Positions 56,388 through 64,000 of a stretch of 64,000 nucleotides of DNA are shown here, one piece after another. Origin of the DNA: Paenibacillus sp. YPG26 (lineage in GTDB: Bacteria > Bacillota > Bacilli > Paenibacillales > Paenibacillaceae). The DNA lies in NCBI RefSeq assembly GCF_023704175.1, contig NZ_CP084530.1, forward strand, positions 1,104,501-1,168,500, written 5' to 3'. Under the pieces are notes generated by a model. It ran no database searches and was not told the DNA's origin. It saw only the letters and a program-made list of their open reading frames with translations. Position 1 is the stretch's first letter; each line of letters opens with the position of its first letter. The translations under genes and the position numbers were made by a program.

Positions 56388-56975
56388 ATGGCTCAGCGGT
56401 TAGCCACAGAGTACATTAAAGCCAGTTTGCGATTGACGGAAGTTCAAATGGCCGAATTTATTCACAGAATAGGCGATCCCCACGTGAGACAGCGGGTCAA
56501 GGTGCTGGACGGGGGAGGACAGGAAGTAGTTCTGGAAGATGACCAGGGTGAGGAACTGCATCTGCCTTTTGATCGTAAGGACGGTTATTACATCTGTGAA
56601 GCATCTTTCCGCTTAATAAATCCTCCTATTACTAATGTTATGCGCCAGTTGTTCGCAGCCTATAAAGGTTCCGGTTTAGTGAACCGGGTTTATAATGGAT
56701 TTATGGTCACTTATTATTATGAAGATGGCCAGGTACGCAAGATTATGGAATACAATGGGGACTCCTGCAAGCTTATATTTGAGTATAAGAACACAGTTGA
56801 AGAACTGCAGCGTTTATTCCGTTCAAGGGAAGTAGAGCTGGAGATTGGCCGGATTCATCGTACGATTAATAATCTGCTGGATCAGCGCATTACATCGAAG
56901 GATGAGCAGCTGACTATCCAAATTGACGAAGAGCTTCGCAGAAATACACGCCGATTGTTCGTACTTGAGGCATAA
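56388..56975 (+). CDS. Hypothetical protein between engB and speD
   Basis: 195 residues, soluble, ATG behind GAGGAG. The N-terminus MAQRLATEYIKASLRLTEVQMAEFIHR is helical. The centre, rich in aromatic and beta-forming residues (NRVYNGFMVTYYYEDGQVRKIMEYNG), is followed by a charged helical C-terminus. I do not recognise a domain or catalytic motif. It has its own upstream gap of 240 bp and a terminator, so it is probably monocistronic. Confidence 0.7.
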   Translation: MAQRLATEYIKASLRLTEVQMAEFIHRIGDPHVRQRVKVLDGGGQEVVLEDDQGEELHLPFDRKDGYYICEASFRLINPPITNVMRQLFAAYKGSGLVNRVYNGFMVTYYYEDGQVRKIMEYNGDSCKLIFEYKNTVEELQRLFRSREVELEIGRIHRTINNLLDQRITSKDEQLTIQIDEELRRNTRRLFVLEA

Positions 56976-56979
56976 GATC

Positions 56980-57010
56980 GTCCGCCCTGAATAATGGGCG
57001 GTCTTTTTTT
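56980..57010 (+). terminator. Intrinsic terminator
   Basis: CCGCCC and GGGCGG with flanking pairs, an 8-nt loop, then eight T. Confidence 0.8.
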
Positions 57011-57204
57011 TGATTAAAGTTCTAAAAGGTATTGCATTTGTCCTGAATAGATGTTATTTTTAATCTCGTTGAAAAGAATTTAGGAACCAGGATTCACTCA
57101 GGACATTATGTTACGAGAGATTTTTCCCTCGGGAAGTGAATGACGTAGGTCCTAGCGGATGAAATTTTTCAAACATTTTATTCCTAGGAAGGGGGAACCG
57201 GAAG

Positions 57205-57606
57205 ATGGAATATTCAACTTTCGGAAGACACGTTGCTGTTGATACTTGGGGAGTCGATTTTGAGGTGCTGAATAATGCGGAGCTGTTACAAGCTCATATG
57301 GTGGAAGCCGCCGAAGCATGTGGCGCCACAGTATTATCAGTGCAAGCCAAGCAGTTCGAACCACAAGGGGCTACGGTCCTTGTAATGCTGTCAGAGAGCC
57401 ATCTCTCGATTCATACTTACCCTGAGAGAGGTTTTGCAGCTGTTGATTGTTACACATGTGGAGATACAGTTGACCCACAGCTCGCCATTGATTACCTGGT
57501 ATCCATTTTGAAGCCGGAGAAGACTTACGCGAAGAAGTTGATTCGTGGACTTGGAGAACTTCAAGTTGAGACTCCTGCTATGCAGCAGCAAGCTGAGCTC
57601 GTCTAA
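57205..57606 (+). CDS. speD: S-adenosylmethionine decarboxylase proenzyme
   Basis: 133 residues, prokaryotic class 1B. Self-cleavage between Glu64 and Ser65 in LSESHLSIHTYPE creates the pyruvoyl cofactor; His70 and Cys85 (VDCYTCGD) are the processing and proton-donor residues. It provides decarboxylated SAM for spermidine synthesis. No spermidine synthase gene lies in the window. RBS AAGGGGG. Confidence 0.95.
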   Translation: MEYSTFGRHVAVDTWGVDFEVLNNAELLQAHMVEAAEACGATVLSVQAKQFEPQGATVLVMLSESHLSIHTYPERGFAAVDCYTCGDTVDPQLAIDYLVSILKPEKTYAKKLIRGLGELQVETPAMQQQAELV

Positions 57607-57678
57607 CCGGAGTATGATTGACTAACTACGATAACATTTGTATGTACTTCACACGGGATATAGTGTGGGACAATGAAG

Positions 57679-57710
57679 TAACCATGGAGCTATCCATGGT
57701 TATTTGTTTT
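57679..57710 (+). terminator. Intrinsic terminator after speD
   Basis: TAACCATGGA and TCCATGGTTA with a 4-nt loop, followed by TTTGTTTT. Confidence 0.8.
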
Positions 57711-57796
57711 AATATCTGTCTATTCTGTTATTATTCTCTACATGAGAACTTCATAAACAATTCATAATAAACGCCGGGGAATACGGTGCAAATGTG

Positions 57797-57802
57797 ATAT
57801 AA
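57797..57802 (+). promoter_or_regulatory. Candidate -10 box of the hem operon
   Basis: A TATAAT hexamer lies about 58 bp before hemA. No good -35 box stands 16-18 bp upstream, so this is a weak call. Confidence 0.3.
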
Positions 57803-57859
57803 TTAACAACGTGAGACATACTAATTTTACTGAACTATCTTAAGGCAGGAGGACTTGCA

Positions 57860-59248
57860 ATGCACATTGTCGTAGTCGGATTGAACTATCGAACGGCGCC
57901 TGTGGAAGTTAGGGAACGCTTTACATTCGCAGACAAAGATATGCCGGCAGCGCTGTCGGAGTTGAAACGTACCAAAAGTGTATTGGAAGGCGTTATTATA
58001 GCCACCTGCAACCGCACGGAGATCTATGTAGTCGTTGACCGGCTTCATATGTGCGGGTACTTCATCCGCAGCTTTATTGAACAATGGTTTGGGGTGTCGC
58101 GTCAGGAATTCACCCAACATTTATATATGTATGAAGATGATCAAGCGATTCGGCATTTGTTCCGTGTAGCCTGTGGACTCGATTCCATGGTGCTTGGAGA
58201 GACGCAGATTCTGGGTCAGGTGAAGACGAGTTTTTTACAGGCCCAGAGTGAGAAGGCTACGGGAACTTGGTTCAATATGCTGTTCAAGCAAGTCATCACG
58301 CTGAGCAAGCGCGCCCATTCAGAGACGGCAATTGGAGAAAGTGCAGTCTCTGTGAGTTATGCGGCAGTCGAGCTTGGCAAACGGATATTCGGTGACTTCT
58401 CCGGAAAGAGTGTCCTTATTCTCGGCGCGGGCAAGATGAGCGAGCTTACCGTCAAGCACCTTTATGCGAGTGGAGCTGAGCAGGTGCTTGTGGCCAACCG
58501 CACTTTTGCACGGGCGCAGGAATTAGCTGGTAAGTTCAATGGAACTGCATGCACCATGCAGGAGGCCATGGCACAGTTGAAGAACGTGGATATCATCATC
58601 AGCTCGACAGGAGCAGAGGGGTATGTCCTAACCTCGTCAGAGGTGGCCCAAAGTATGAAGAAGCGCCCTTCACGTCCGCTCTTCATGATCGATATTGCCG
58701 TACCGCGGGACATTGATCCTTCCATCTCGGAGCTGCCAAATGTATTCTTGTATGATATTGATGATCTTGAAGGAATTGTGGAGAGCAACCTGGAGATGAG
58801 ACGGGCAGAGGCGATGAAGATTGAGAGTATGATTGACCACGAGATGGCGGTGTTCGCGAACTGGCTTCAGACGCTGGGAGTTAAGCCTGTGATTCGTGCC
58901 CTTCAGGAGAAGTCCTCTACGATCTACGAGGAGACGATGGAGAGCATGTTCAACAAGCTTCCTGAACTGAATGATCATCAACGAACAGTTATCCGCCGTC
59001 TTACGAAGAGTATCGTGAATCAGATGATGCACGACCCGATTAACCGGATCAAGGAAATGGCCGGGGAGAAGCAAGGGGAACAGGCGCTCGAGATGTTCAC
59101 CCAGATTTTTGCCTTGGAGCAGCAGATTGAATCGGCAAAGGCTGTAGAAGAGAGTAACAATCCGCCAGCGGATACAATGAAAGTGTCAACCGCCTCTAAG
59201 GCGTCCAATCAAGACAAAGCGCTAAAAATAGCGCAGGTGTCTATATAA
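57860..59248 (+). CDS. hemA: Glutamyl-tRNA reductase
   Basis: 462 residues. First committed step of C5-pathway tetrapyrrole synthesis: reduces Glu-tRNA to glutamate-1-semialdehyde with NADPH. The nucleophilic Cys is in IATCNRTE near residue 50, the NADPH fold has LILGAGKMSELTVKHL, and the C-terminal dimerisation helices end near residue 425, followed by a Ser- and Lys-rich tail. RBS GGCAGGAGG. It heads the hem operon. Confidence 0.97.
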   Translation: MHIVVVGLNYRTAPVEVRERFTFADKDMPAALSELKRTKSVLEGVIIATCNRTEIYVVVDRLHMCGYFIRSFIEQWFGVSRQEFTQHLYMYEDDQAIRHLFRVACGLDSMVLGETQILGQVKTSFLQAQSEKATGTWFNMLFKQVITLSKRAHSETAIGESAVSVSYAAVELGKRIFGDFSGKSVLILGAGKMSELTVKHLYASGAEQVLVANRTFARAQELAGKFNGTACTMQEAMAQLKNVDIIISSTGAEGYVLTSSEVAQSMKKRPSRPLFMIDIAVPRDIDPSISELPNVFLYDIDDLEGIVESNLEMRRAEAMKIESMIDHEMAVFANWLQTLGVKPVIRALQEKSSTIYEETMESMFNKLPELNDHQRTVIRRLTKSIVNQMMHDPINRIKEMAGEKQGEQALEMFTQIFALEQQIESAKAVEESNNPPADTMKVSTASKASNQDKALKIAQVSI

Positions 59249-59262
59249 GGCGGTGATCAGCC

Positions 59263-60090
59263 TTGACGCTGCTAAGTGAAATTTATGATGCTATAATCTA
59301 TATATATGCCCTGAGCCTGCTGTTTTATTTCTCGGATTGTATTCGCCGCAATGGGAGTGCAAAGCGAATGGGCGCAGGGCTTCTTGCTTGTGTGTTCGCC
59401 TTGCAGGTTACCAGTTTCAGTATGTGGCTTTGGCAGGACGGTACGAATGCGCTGCTCTCCAATTACAACTATGTGTTTCTTGTCTGTCTGAGTCTGGTTA
59501 CCGCGGCCTTTGTTCTTACTTTTCGTCAAAAAACAGAGTTCACGGTGCTTCTTATCAGCTTGGTGGGTTTTGTGTTAACGGTATTAAATAGACTGAGCTA
59601 CAGATCGGTGGATTATTCTTTCCATCACTACCAGTCTTTTAGAGGCTTGATCACGCTTCACGTTACGCTTGCGGGTATTAGCTACGCGGCCTTGACGTTG
59701 TCAGCTGTGTTTGCCTTCATGTATCTGTTTCTCCACCGGAAACTCAAACGAAAGACCTGGAACGATACGGTAAGAAGGCTGCCGAGCCTCGAAGCGTTGG
59801 AGAATTATATTAATATTTCCATGCGCTGGGGCACTTCACTGCTGGCTGTATCCTTGATTGTCGGAGTATCCACAGTGGCTGCCGAGAGCCGATGGGACCT
59901 GTTGGTGGACAAAAAAATGTTTTTCACTTTCATTGCTTTGGTGGTCTACACCTTCTATTTTGCAGGCCGAAAAATGAAAATATACAGCGGCCGGGTTATG
60001 GCTAAATGGGCAATTGCCGGTTACATCGTGACCATAGCCAATTACTTGCTGAACTCCTGGTCAGCATTCCATCATTGGGCGGGAAAGTAG
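59263..60090 (+). CDS. hemX: HemX / CcsA-family membrane protein
   Basis: 275 residues with about eight transmembrane helices, of the cytochrome c assembly (CcsA/HemX) family. Conserved-looking features are HHYQSFRGLITLHVTLAGISYAAL and the WGTSLL segment. In B. subtilis HemX lowers HemA levels. TTG start behind AAGGCGGTG, 14 nt after hemA. Confidence 0.9.
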   Translation: MTLLSEIYDAIIYIYALSLLFYFSDCIRRNGSAKRMGAGLLACVFALQVTSFSMWLWQDGTNALLSNYNYVFLVCLSLVTAAFVLTFRQKTEFTVLLISLVGFVLTVLNRLSYRSVDYSFHHYQSFRGLITLHVTLAGISYAALTLSAVFAFMYLFLHRKLKRKTWNDTVRRLPSLEALENYINISMRWGTSLLAVSLIVGVSTVAAESRWDLLVDKKMFFTFIALVVYTFYFAGRKMKIYSGRVMAKWAIAGYIVTIANYLLNSWSAFHHWAGK

Positions 60091-60098
60091 GTTCTCAA

Positions 60099-60749
60099 AT
60101 GGAGAAATATATACCGATTATGATAAAAGCTGAGGGTCTGCGCTGTGTAGTGATCGGCGGAGGATCAGTGGCTGAACGTAAAACAATGCAACTGCTTAAA
60201 TCCGGTGCGGATGTTAAGCTCATAAGTCCGTCTGTAACCGGACCGCTTCATCAAGCTGCCCATGAAGGCAGCTTGATTTGGTATAACCGCTGCTTTATGG
60301 AAGGTGATTTGGAGGGTGCATCTTTGGTGTATTCAGCCACGGACCAAGCTTCGGTGAATGAGCAGGTAGCGCATGAAGCAGGCCGGCTAGGAGTTCCTGT
60401 GAACCTATCAGGCCCTGGCCTTGGAGGAACGTTCATATCTCCAAGCGTCGTCAGACGGGGAGACCTGGTTATTGCAGTCAGCACATCTGGAGCCGGTCCT
60501 GCTGCAGCGGCAAGGATTAGCCGTGAAATTGATCAAAGCTACGGTGATGAATACGAGACGTATATTGACTTTTTGAGCAGCATTAGAAGTATGGTTAAAT
60601 CAACGGTTCCAGATGGGGGAAGAAGACGCGGGCTGCTTAAGGCGGCAGCCGAGATGGATATACTGAGTGATATTCGCAGCGGCGTGTTCCAGCCATGGAG
60701 TGAGCAGCAGATTAAGGCCTGGATCAAGGGTAATATATCTTATAATTAA
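60099..60749 (+). CDS. Precorrin-2 dehydrogenase / sirohydrochlorin ferrochelatase
   Basis: 216 residues. NAD-binding start CVVIGGGSVAERKTMQLLKSGADVKLISP, then LSGPGLGGTFISPSVVRRGDLVIAVSTSGAGPAAAARIS, typical of the Met8p/SirC family. It oxidises precorrin-2 on the way to sirohaem. Its length lacks the methyltransferase half of CysG; that activity is supplied by the CobA-HemD gene two places downstream. The start was moved to the internal ATG just after the hemX stop. Confidence 0.9.
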   Translation: MEKYIPIMIKAEGLRCVVIGGGSVAERKTMQLLKSGADVKLISPSVTGPLHQAAHEGSLIWYNRCFMEGDLEGASLVYSATDQASVNEQVAHEAGRLGVPVNLSGPGLGGTFISPSVVRRGDLVIAVSTSGAGPAAAARISREIDQSYGDEYETYIDFLSSIRSMVKSTVPDGGRRRGLLKAAAEMDILSDIRSGVFQPWSEQQIKAWIKGNISYN

Positions 60750-60770
60750 TACATAAAGGAGCTTGAGAAG

Positions 60771-61724
60771 ATGCGCAAGATTATAGTTGGGACAAGACAA
60801 AGTCAGCTGGCATTAACTCAGACCGGACAGGTGATTGAGGCTTTGAAGGAACTGTGCAAGCTTCATTCCCTGCCTTTTGAATTCGATATCAAGAAAATCG
60901 TAACCAAGGGTGATCGTATCCTTGATGTCACGTTGTCTAAAGTTGGCGGGAAAGGGCTCTTTGTGAAAGAGATCGAGCAGGCGATGCTCGATGGGGAGAT
61001 TGACCTTGCTGTTCATAGCATGAAGGATATGCCTTCCGAGCTGCCTGATGGCCTGATGAACGGGGCAGTCCCTAAGCGCGTAGACTACAGGGATGCGCTG
61101 ATCTCCAAGGGAGGCTTGACACTTGACGAGCTCCCGCAGGGGGCCAAAGTGGGTACCAGCAGCCTGCGCCGAGCCAGTCAGCTTAAGGCTTATCGTCCTG
61201 ATCTGAACATTGAGGCCATTCGCGGCAATATTGACTCCCGTCTGAAGAAGCTGGAGACCGAAGGCTTTGATGCGATTATTCTGGCCGCGGCGGGTCTGTT
61301 CCGCATGGGCTGGGAGGACCGTATTACTTCCTACCTTCCTGTAGATATTTGTCTGCCAGCGGTAGGACAAGGGGCGCTGGGTATCGAATGCCGCGAAAAT
61401 GACCAGGAAGTCCGGCATCTGCTATCGCTGTATAATGATCCTGAGACTGCATTTACCGTGGCTGCTGAGCGGAGTTTCCTTGGAGCTCTAAATGGAGGCT
61501 GCCAAATCCCGATTGGGGCTTTTGCGTCTTTGGTTCATCCAGAGACTCAGGAATCCGGCAGTGAAAGCCAGCTTGAACTTACCGGGTTAGTTGGCTCGCC
61601 GGACGGAACTGTCATTCTTAAAGAAAGCTCAACGGGTAACGACCCGGAATTGCTGGGAAGAGAAGTGGCTTCCGCCCTCCGATCCAAGGGTGCGGAGGAA
61701 ATATTGTCTGAAGTTAGGGGATGA
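60771..61724 (+). CDS. hemC: Hydroxymethylbilane synthase
   Basis: 317 residues. Polymerises four porphobilinogens. Start [15 protein letters not shown], catalytic region HSMKDMP, substrate-binding arginines in [18 protein letters not shown], and the dipyrromethane-anchoring Cys in [20 protein letters not shown], 21 nt after the preceding gene. Confidence 0.97.
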   Translation: MRKIIVGTRQSQLALTQTGQVIEALKELCKLHSLPFEFDIKKIVTKGDRILDVTLSKVGGKGLFVKEIEQAMLDGEIDLAVHSMKDMPSELPDGLMNGAVPKRVDYRDALISKGGLTLDELPQGAKVGTSSLRRASQLKAYRPDLNIEAIRGNIDSRLKKLETEGFDAIILAAAGLFRMGWEDRITSYLPVDICLPAVGQGALGIECRENDQEVRHLLSLYNDPETAFTVAAERSFLGALNGGCQIPIGAFASLVHPETQESGSESQLELTGLVGSPDGTVILKESSTGNDPELLGREVASALRSKGAEEILSEVRG

Positions 61725-61731
61725 GATAATC

Positions 61732-63282
61732 ATGGCGGGGAGAGTATATCTTGTTGGAGCAGGACCTGGTGATGCCAGACTTATTACGTTGAAGGGTCTT
61801 CATTGTATTCAGAGGGCAGATGTTGTAGTGTACGACAGGTTGGCCAGCCCCAGACTTCTGAAGCATATGAAGCGTGGAGCGGAGAAAATCTATGTCGGCA
61901 AACGAACTGACCGTCACACGATGAGGCAGGAGGACATCAATCAGCTTCTGGTGGATCTGGCTCTTGAGGGAAAGATTGTTACCCGCCTTAAAGGCGGAGA
62001 TCCCACGATTTTTGGCAGGGTTGGAGAAGAAGCGGATCTGCTTCGCCAGAACGGAATTGAATACGAGATTGTTCCCGGGATTACCTCCGCTATCTCCGTT
62101 CCTGCATATGCCGGAATTCCGGTTACACACAGGGATTATGCATCCTCACTCTCTATAATTACCGGACACGAAAGTCCGGATAAGCTGGAGCATTCGATCC
62201 AATGGGATAAAGTGACTCAAGCTACTGGAACGCTGATTTTTATGATGGGCGTATCAAATATCGGTTATATCAGCCGGCAATTAATCAAGCACGGACGACC
62301 TTCTGACACGCCGGTTGCGCTGGTCAGATGGGGGACAAGAGCTGAACAGGCAACCCTTATAGGGACACTGGCGGATATCGAGCAAAAGGTATTAGAGGCG
62401 AATTTTCAACCCCCTGCAGTTATTGTCGTTGGTGATGTAGTTCTGCAGCGCGATAAGCTGAAATGGGCGGAATCACTGCCCTTATTCGGCAAGCGGATCT
62501 TGGTCACACGCTCGCGGTCTCAGGCCAGTGAACTGGTCGAGAGAATTGAGGACCTTGGCGGAGAGCCTTATGAATTCCCTGTAATTGAGACGCGGCTTCC
62601 AGAAAGTGAAGAGAGCAAGCAAGCGGTTGCGGATGCTATGACGAAGCTGGATTCATATAACTGGGTTTTCTTTACCAGTGTGAATGGGGTTAAATACTTC
62701 TTCGAGCATCTGTACCATCAGGGTAAGGATATCCGCTCCCTTAATGGCGCGCGTATTGTCGCTGTAGGTCCGGCAACCAAGGATGAGCTGCAGCGCAGAG
62801 GGATTACGGCTGAGGCTCTGCCGGAACGGTTCCAGGCAGAAGGACTTGCAGAGGCTTATGGAGAGCAGCTTGAGGCCGGTCAGACCGTTCTCCTGCCAAG
62901 GGGGAACCTGGCTAGAGCCTGGCTGCCGGAATTCATGCGTGAGAAGGGACTATCGGTGACGGAAGCTGTAATGTATGAGACTGTGGCCGTAAGCGAAGAA
63001 GATGATGAACTGCTGAAATTGATCGAAAAGGATCGAATTCATGCGATTACATTTACCAGCTCTTCAACGGTTCGGAATCTGGTTGAGGCGCTTGTGCGTC
63101 TGGGACTTAAGGATCCGGTGCTAGCGTTAAGCAATGCGGTCGTTGCATGTATAGGTCCGGTGACCGCAGCAACTGCTGAAGAGTACGGATTTAAGGTTGC
63201 GATGGTGGCTGAGGAAGCGACACTGGATGGCCTTATTCATTCATTATGCAATTGGAACATGGGCACCTTATCAGAACAATAG
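61732..63282 (+). CDS. cobA-hemD: Fused uroporphyrinogen-III methyltransferase / uroporphyrinogen-III synthase
   Basis: 516 residues. Residues 1-250 are a SAM-dependent CobA-type methyltransferase ([45 protein letters not shown]). From about 252 ([18 protein letters not shown]) to the end is HemD ([22 protein letters not shown]). It closes uroporphyrinogen III and also methylates it to precorrin-2, placing the haem/sirohaem branch in one polypeptide. ATG behind AGGGGATGAG, 7 nt after hemC. Confidence 0.95.
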   Translation: MAGRVYLVGAGPGDARLITLKGLHCIQRADVVVYDRLASPRLLKHMKRGAEKIYVGKRTDRHTMRQEDINQLLVDLALEGKIVTRLKGGDPTIFGRVGEEADLLRQNGIEYEIVPGITSAISVPAYAGIPVTHRDYASSLSIITGHESPDKLEHSIQWDKVTQATGTLIFMMGVSNIGYISRQLIKHGRPSDTPVALVRWGTRAEQATLIGTLADIEQKVLEANFQPPAVIVVGDVVLQRDKLKWAESLPLFGKRILVTRSRSQASELVERIEDLGGEPYEFPVIETRLPESEESKQAVADAMTKLDSYNWVFFTSVNGVKYFFEHLYHQGKDIRSLNGARIVAVGPATKDELQRRGITAEALPERFQAEGLAEAYGEQLEAGQTVLLPRGNLARAWLPEFMREKGLSVTEAVMYETVAVSEEDDELLKLIEKDRIHAITFTSSSTVRNLVEALVRLGLKDPVLALSNAVVACIGPVTAATAEEYGFKVAMVAEEATLDGLIHSLCNWNMGTLSEQ

Positions 63283-63325
63283 GCGTTATCATATACTTTG
63301 ATATCATTAAGGAGGCAACACTACA

Positions 63326-64000
63326 GTGGCATTTCCAATTGTTAGACACCGCAGATTGCGTCAAAATGCTGCCATTCGGGGACTTGTGCGTGAGACAGTG
63401 CTCACGGTTGATGATTTCATACAGCCTATCTTTATCACCTATGGCAGTGGAGTGAAGAACGAGATCAGCTCCATGCCGGGAGTGTTCCATTTCTCTCTGG
63501 ACACGCTGGAAGAGGAGCTGAAGGAGATTGTAGAACTCGGTATTTCTGCAGTTCTTCTGTTCGGGATTCCATCTGAGAAGGACAGCGTAGGCTCTTCGGG
63601 CTTTGATGAGAACGGAATTGTCCAGGAAGCTACCAGAGTCATCAAGTCCTTGTATCCAGACCTGCTGGTTGTGGCTGATACTTGTCTTTGTGAATTCACG
63701 GACCATGGACACTGCGGGATGGTACATACCTTTGAACGCGATGGCCTTGTGCATGGTGATGTCCTGAATGACGAGTCTTTGGAACTGCTGGCACGAACGG
63801 CAGTATCTCAAGCCCGGGCGGGAGCCGATATTATAGCTCCTTCGAATATGATGGATGGATTCGTGTACGCTATTCGCAAGGGACTTGACGAAGCTGGATT
63901 CTCGCATGTTCCTATCATGTCTTACTCGGTAAAATATGCTTCAGCCTTCTACGGCCCATTTCGTGAAGCCGCAGACTCCGCTCCCCAGTTCGGAGACAGG
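63326..64000 (+). CDS. hemB: Porphobilinogen synthase, 3' end outside window
   Basis: 225 codons visible and open to the window edge. GTG start behind AAGGAGG, 43 nt after cobA-hemD. It condenses two 5-aminolaevulinates. [11 protein letters not shown] at the start, and the zinc site [14 protein letters not shown] with three Cys, mark the zinc-dependent form. The window stops after [17 protein letters not shown], before the second active-site Lys. Confidence 0.95.
   Translation, partial: MAFPIVRHRRLRQNAAIRGLVRETVLTVDDFIQPIFITYGSGVKNEISSMPGVFHFSLDTLEEELKEIVELGISAVLLFGIPSEKDSVGSSGFDENGIVQEATRVIKSLYPDLLVVADTCLCEFTDHGHCGMVHTFERDGLVHGDVLNDESLELLARTAVSQARAGADIIAPSNMMDGFVYAIRKGLDEAGFSHVPIMSYSVKYASAFYGPFREAADSAPQFGDR

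Overview
The window reads as a chromosomal contig from a spore-forming Firmicute, most likely Paenibacillus or a close relative. The evidence is gene content and order: a CotF-type coat protein, GerM, a Spo0E-like phosphatase, forespore LonB, the gerM-rph-rdgB order, the tig-clpP-clpX-lonB-lonA-engB block, and the hemA-hemX-sirC-hemC-cobA/hemD-hemB operon. AGGAGG-type ribosome binding sites, frequent TTG/GTG starts and moderate GC fit this. Names come from recognising sequence; no database search was run.

Layout. 1-6.9 kb: a coiled-coil protein cut by the window edge, a lipoprotein with a complete CuA-type copper site, a membrane diguanylate cyclase, a holin-like membrane protein, mutS2, a DUF350 protein, a 27-residue membrane peptide and a zinc-ribbon protein. 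7-16.7 kb: two spore-coat-like proteins, an Lrp regulator with its aminotransferase, a Spo0E-like protein, a cobalamin adenosyltransferase, an RluA pseudouridine synthase, an ArsC/Spx-fold protein, a 5'-3' exonuclease, a NAGPA-domain protein, pgpA, gerM and rph.

16.67-26.57 kb is an inverted copy of 6.75-16.64 kb. Almost every gene in this right arm is broken by single-base indels, mostly in homopolymers. The palindrome turns around inside the 3' end of rph, and the contig resumes exactly where rph should meet rdgB. The best explanation is a fold-back read or assembly chimera, so the true locus probably lacks about 9.9 kb. Genes in the right arm should not be counted as paralogs.

26.6-31.4 kb: rdgB, a SAM methyltransferase, an AsnO-type asparagine synthetase and several small hypotheticals. 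31.4-45.2 kb is an accessory-looking segment bounded by two convergent tRNA-Arg(TCT) genes. Each is followed by tandem units of about 153 bp that carry a terminator-like hairpin and a copy of the tRNA 3' end. Between them lie a decayed DUF1648/DUF5808 gene, an IS3 relic, a PilZ gene, a secreted propeller protein, pstS-pstC-pstA without pstB, a glutathione peroxidase, a tcyABC-like cystine importer and two IS1182-family elements placed beside the hairpin of the tRNA-associated repeat.

45.3-64 kb is a conserved housekeeping run: a hypothetical protein, trigger factor, ClpP, ClpX, IspG, LonB, LonA, EngB, an unknown conserved-looking protein, SpeD, then the tetrapyrrole operon from HemA to HemB, with hemB cut by the window end. 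HemA to HemB makes uroporphyrinogen III. The CobA half of the CobA-HemD fusion, together with the precorrin-2 dehydrogenase, diverts part of that to sirohaem. I found no CRISPR array, prophage, toxin-antitoxin or recognisable defence system. The most unusual items are the giant palindrome (probably technical) and the tRNA-Arg-linked repeat family.
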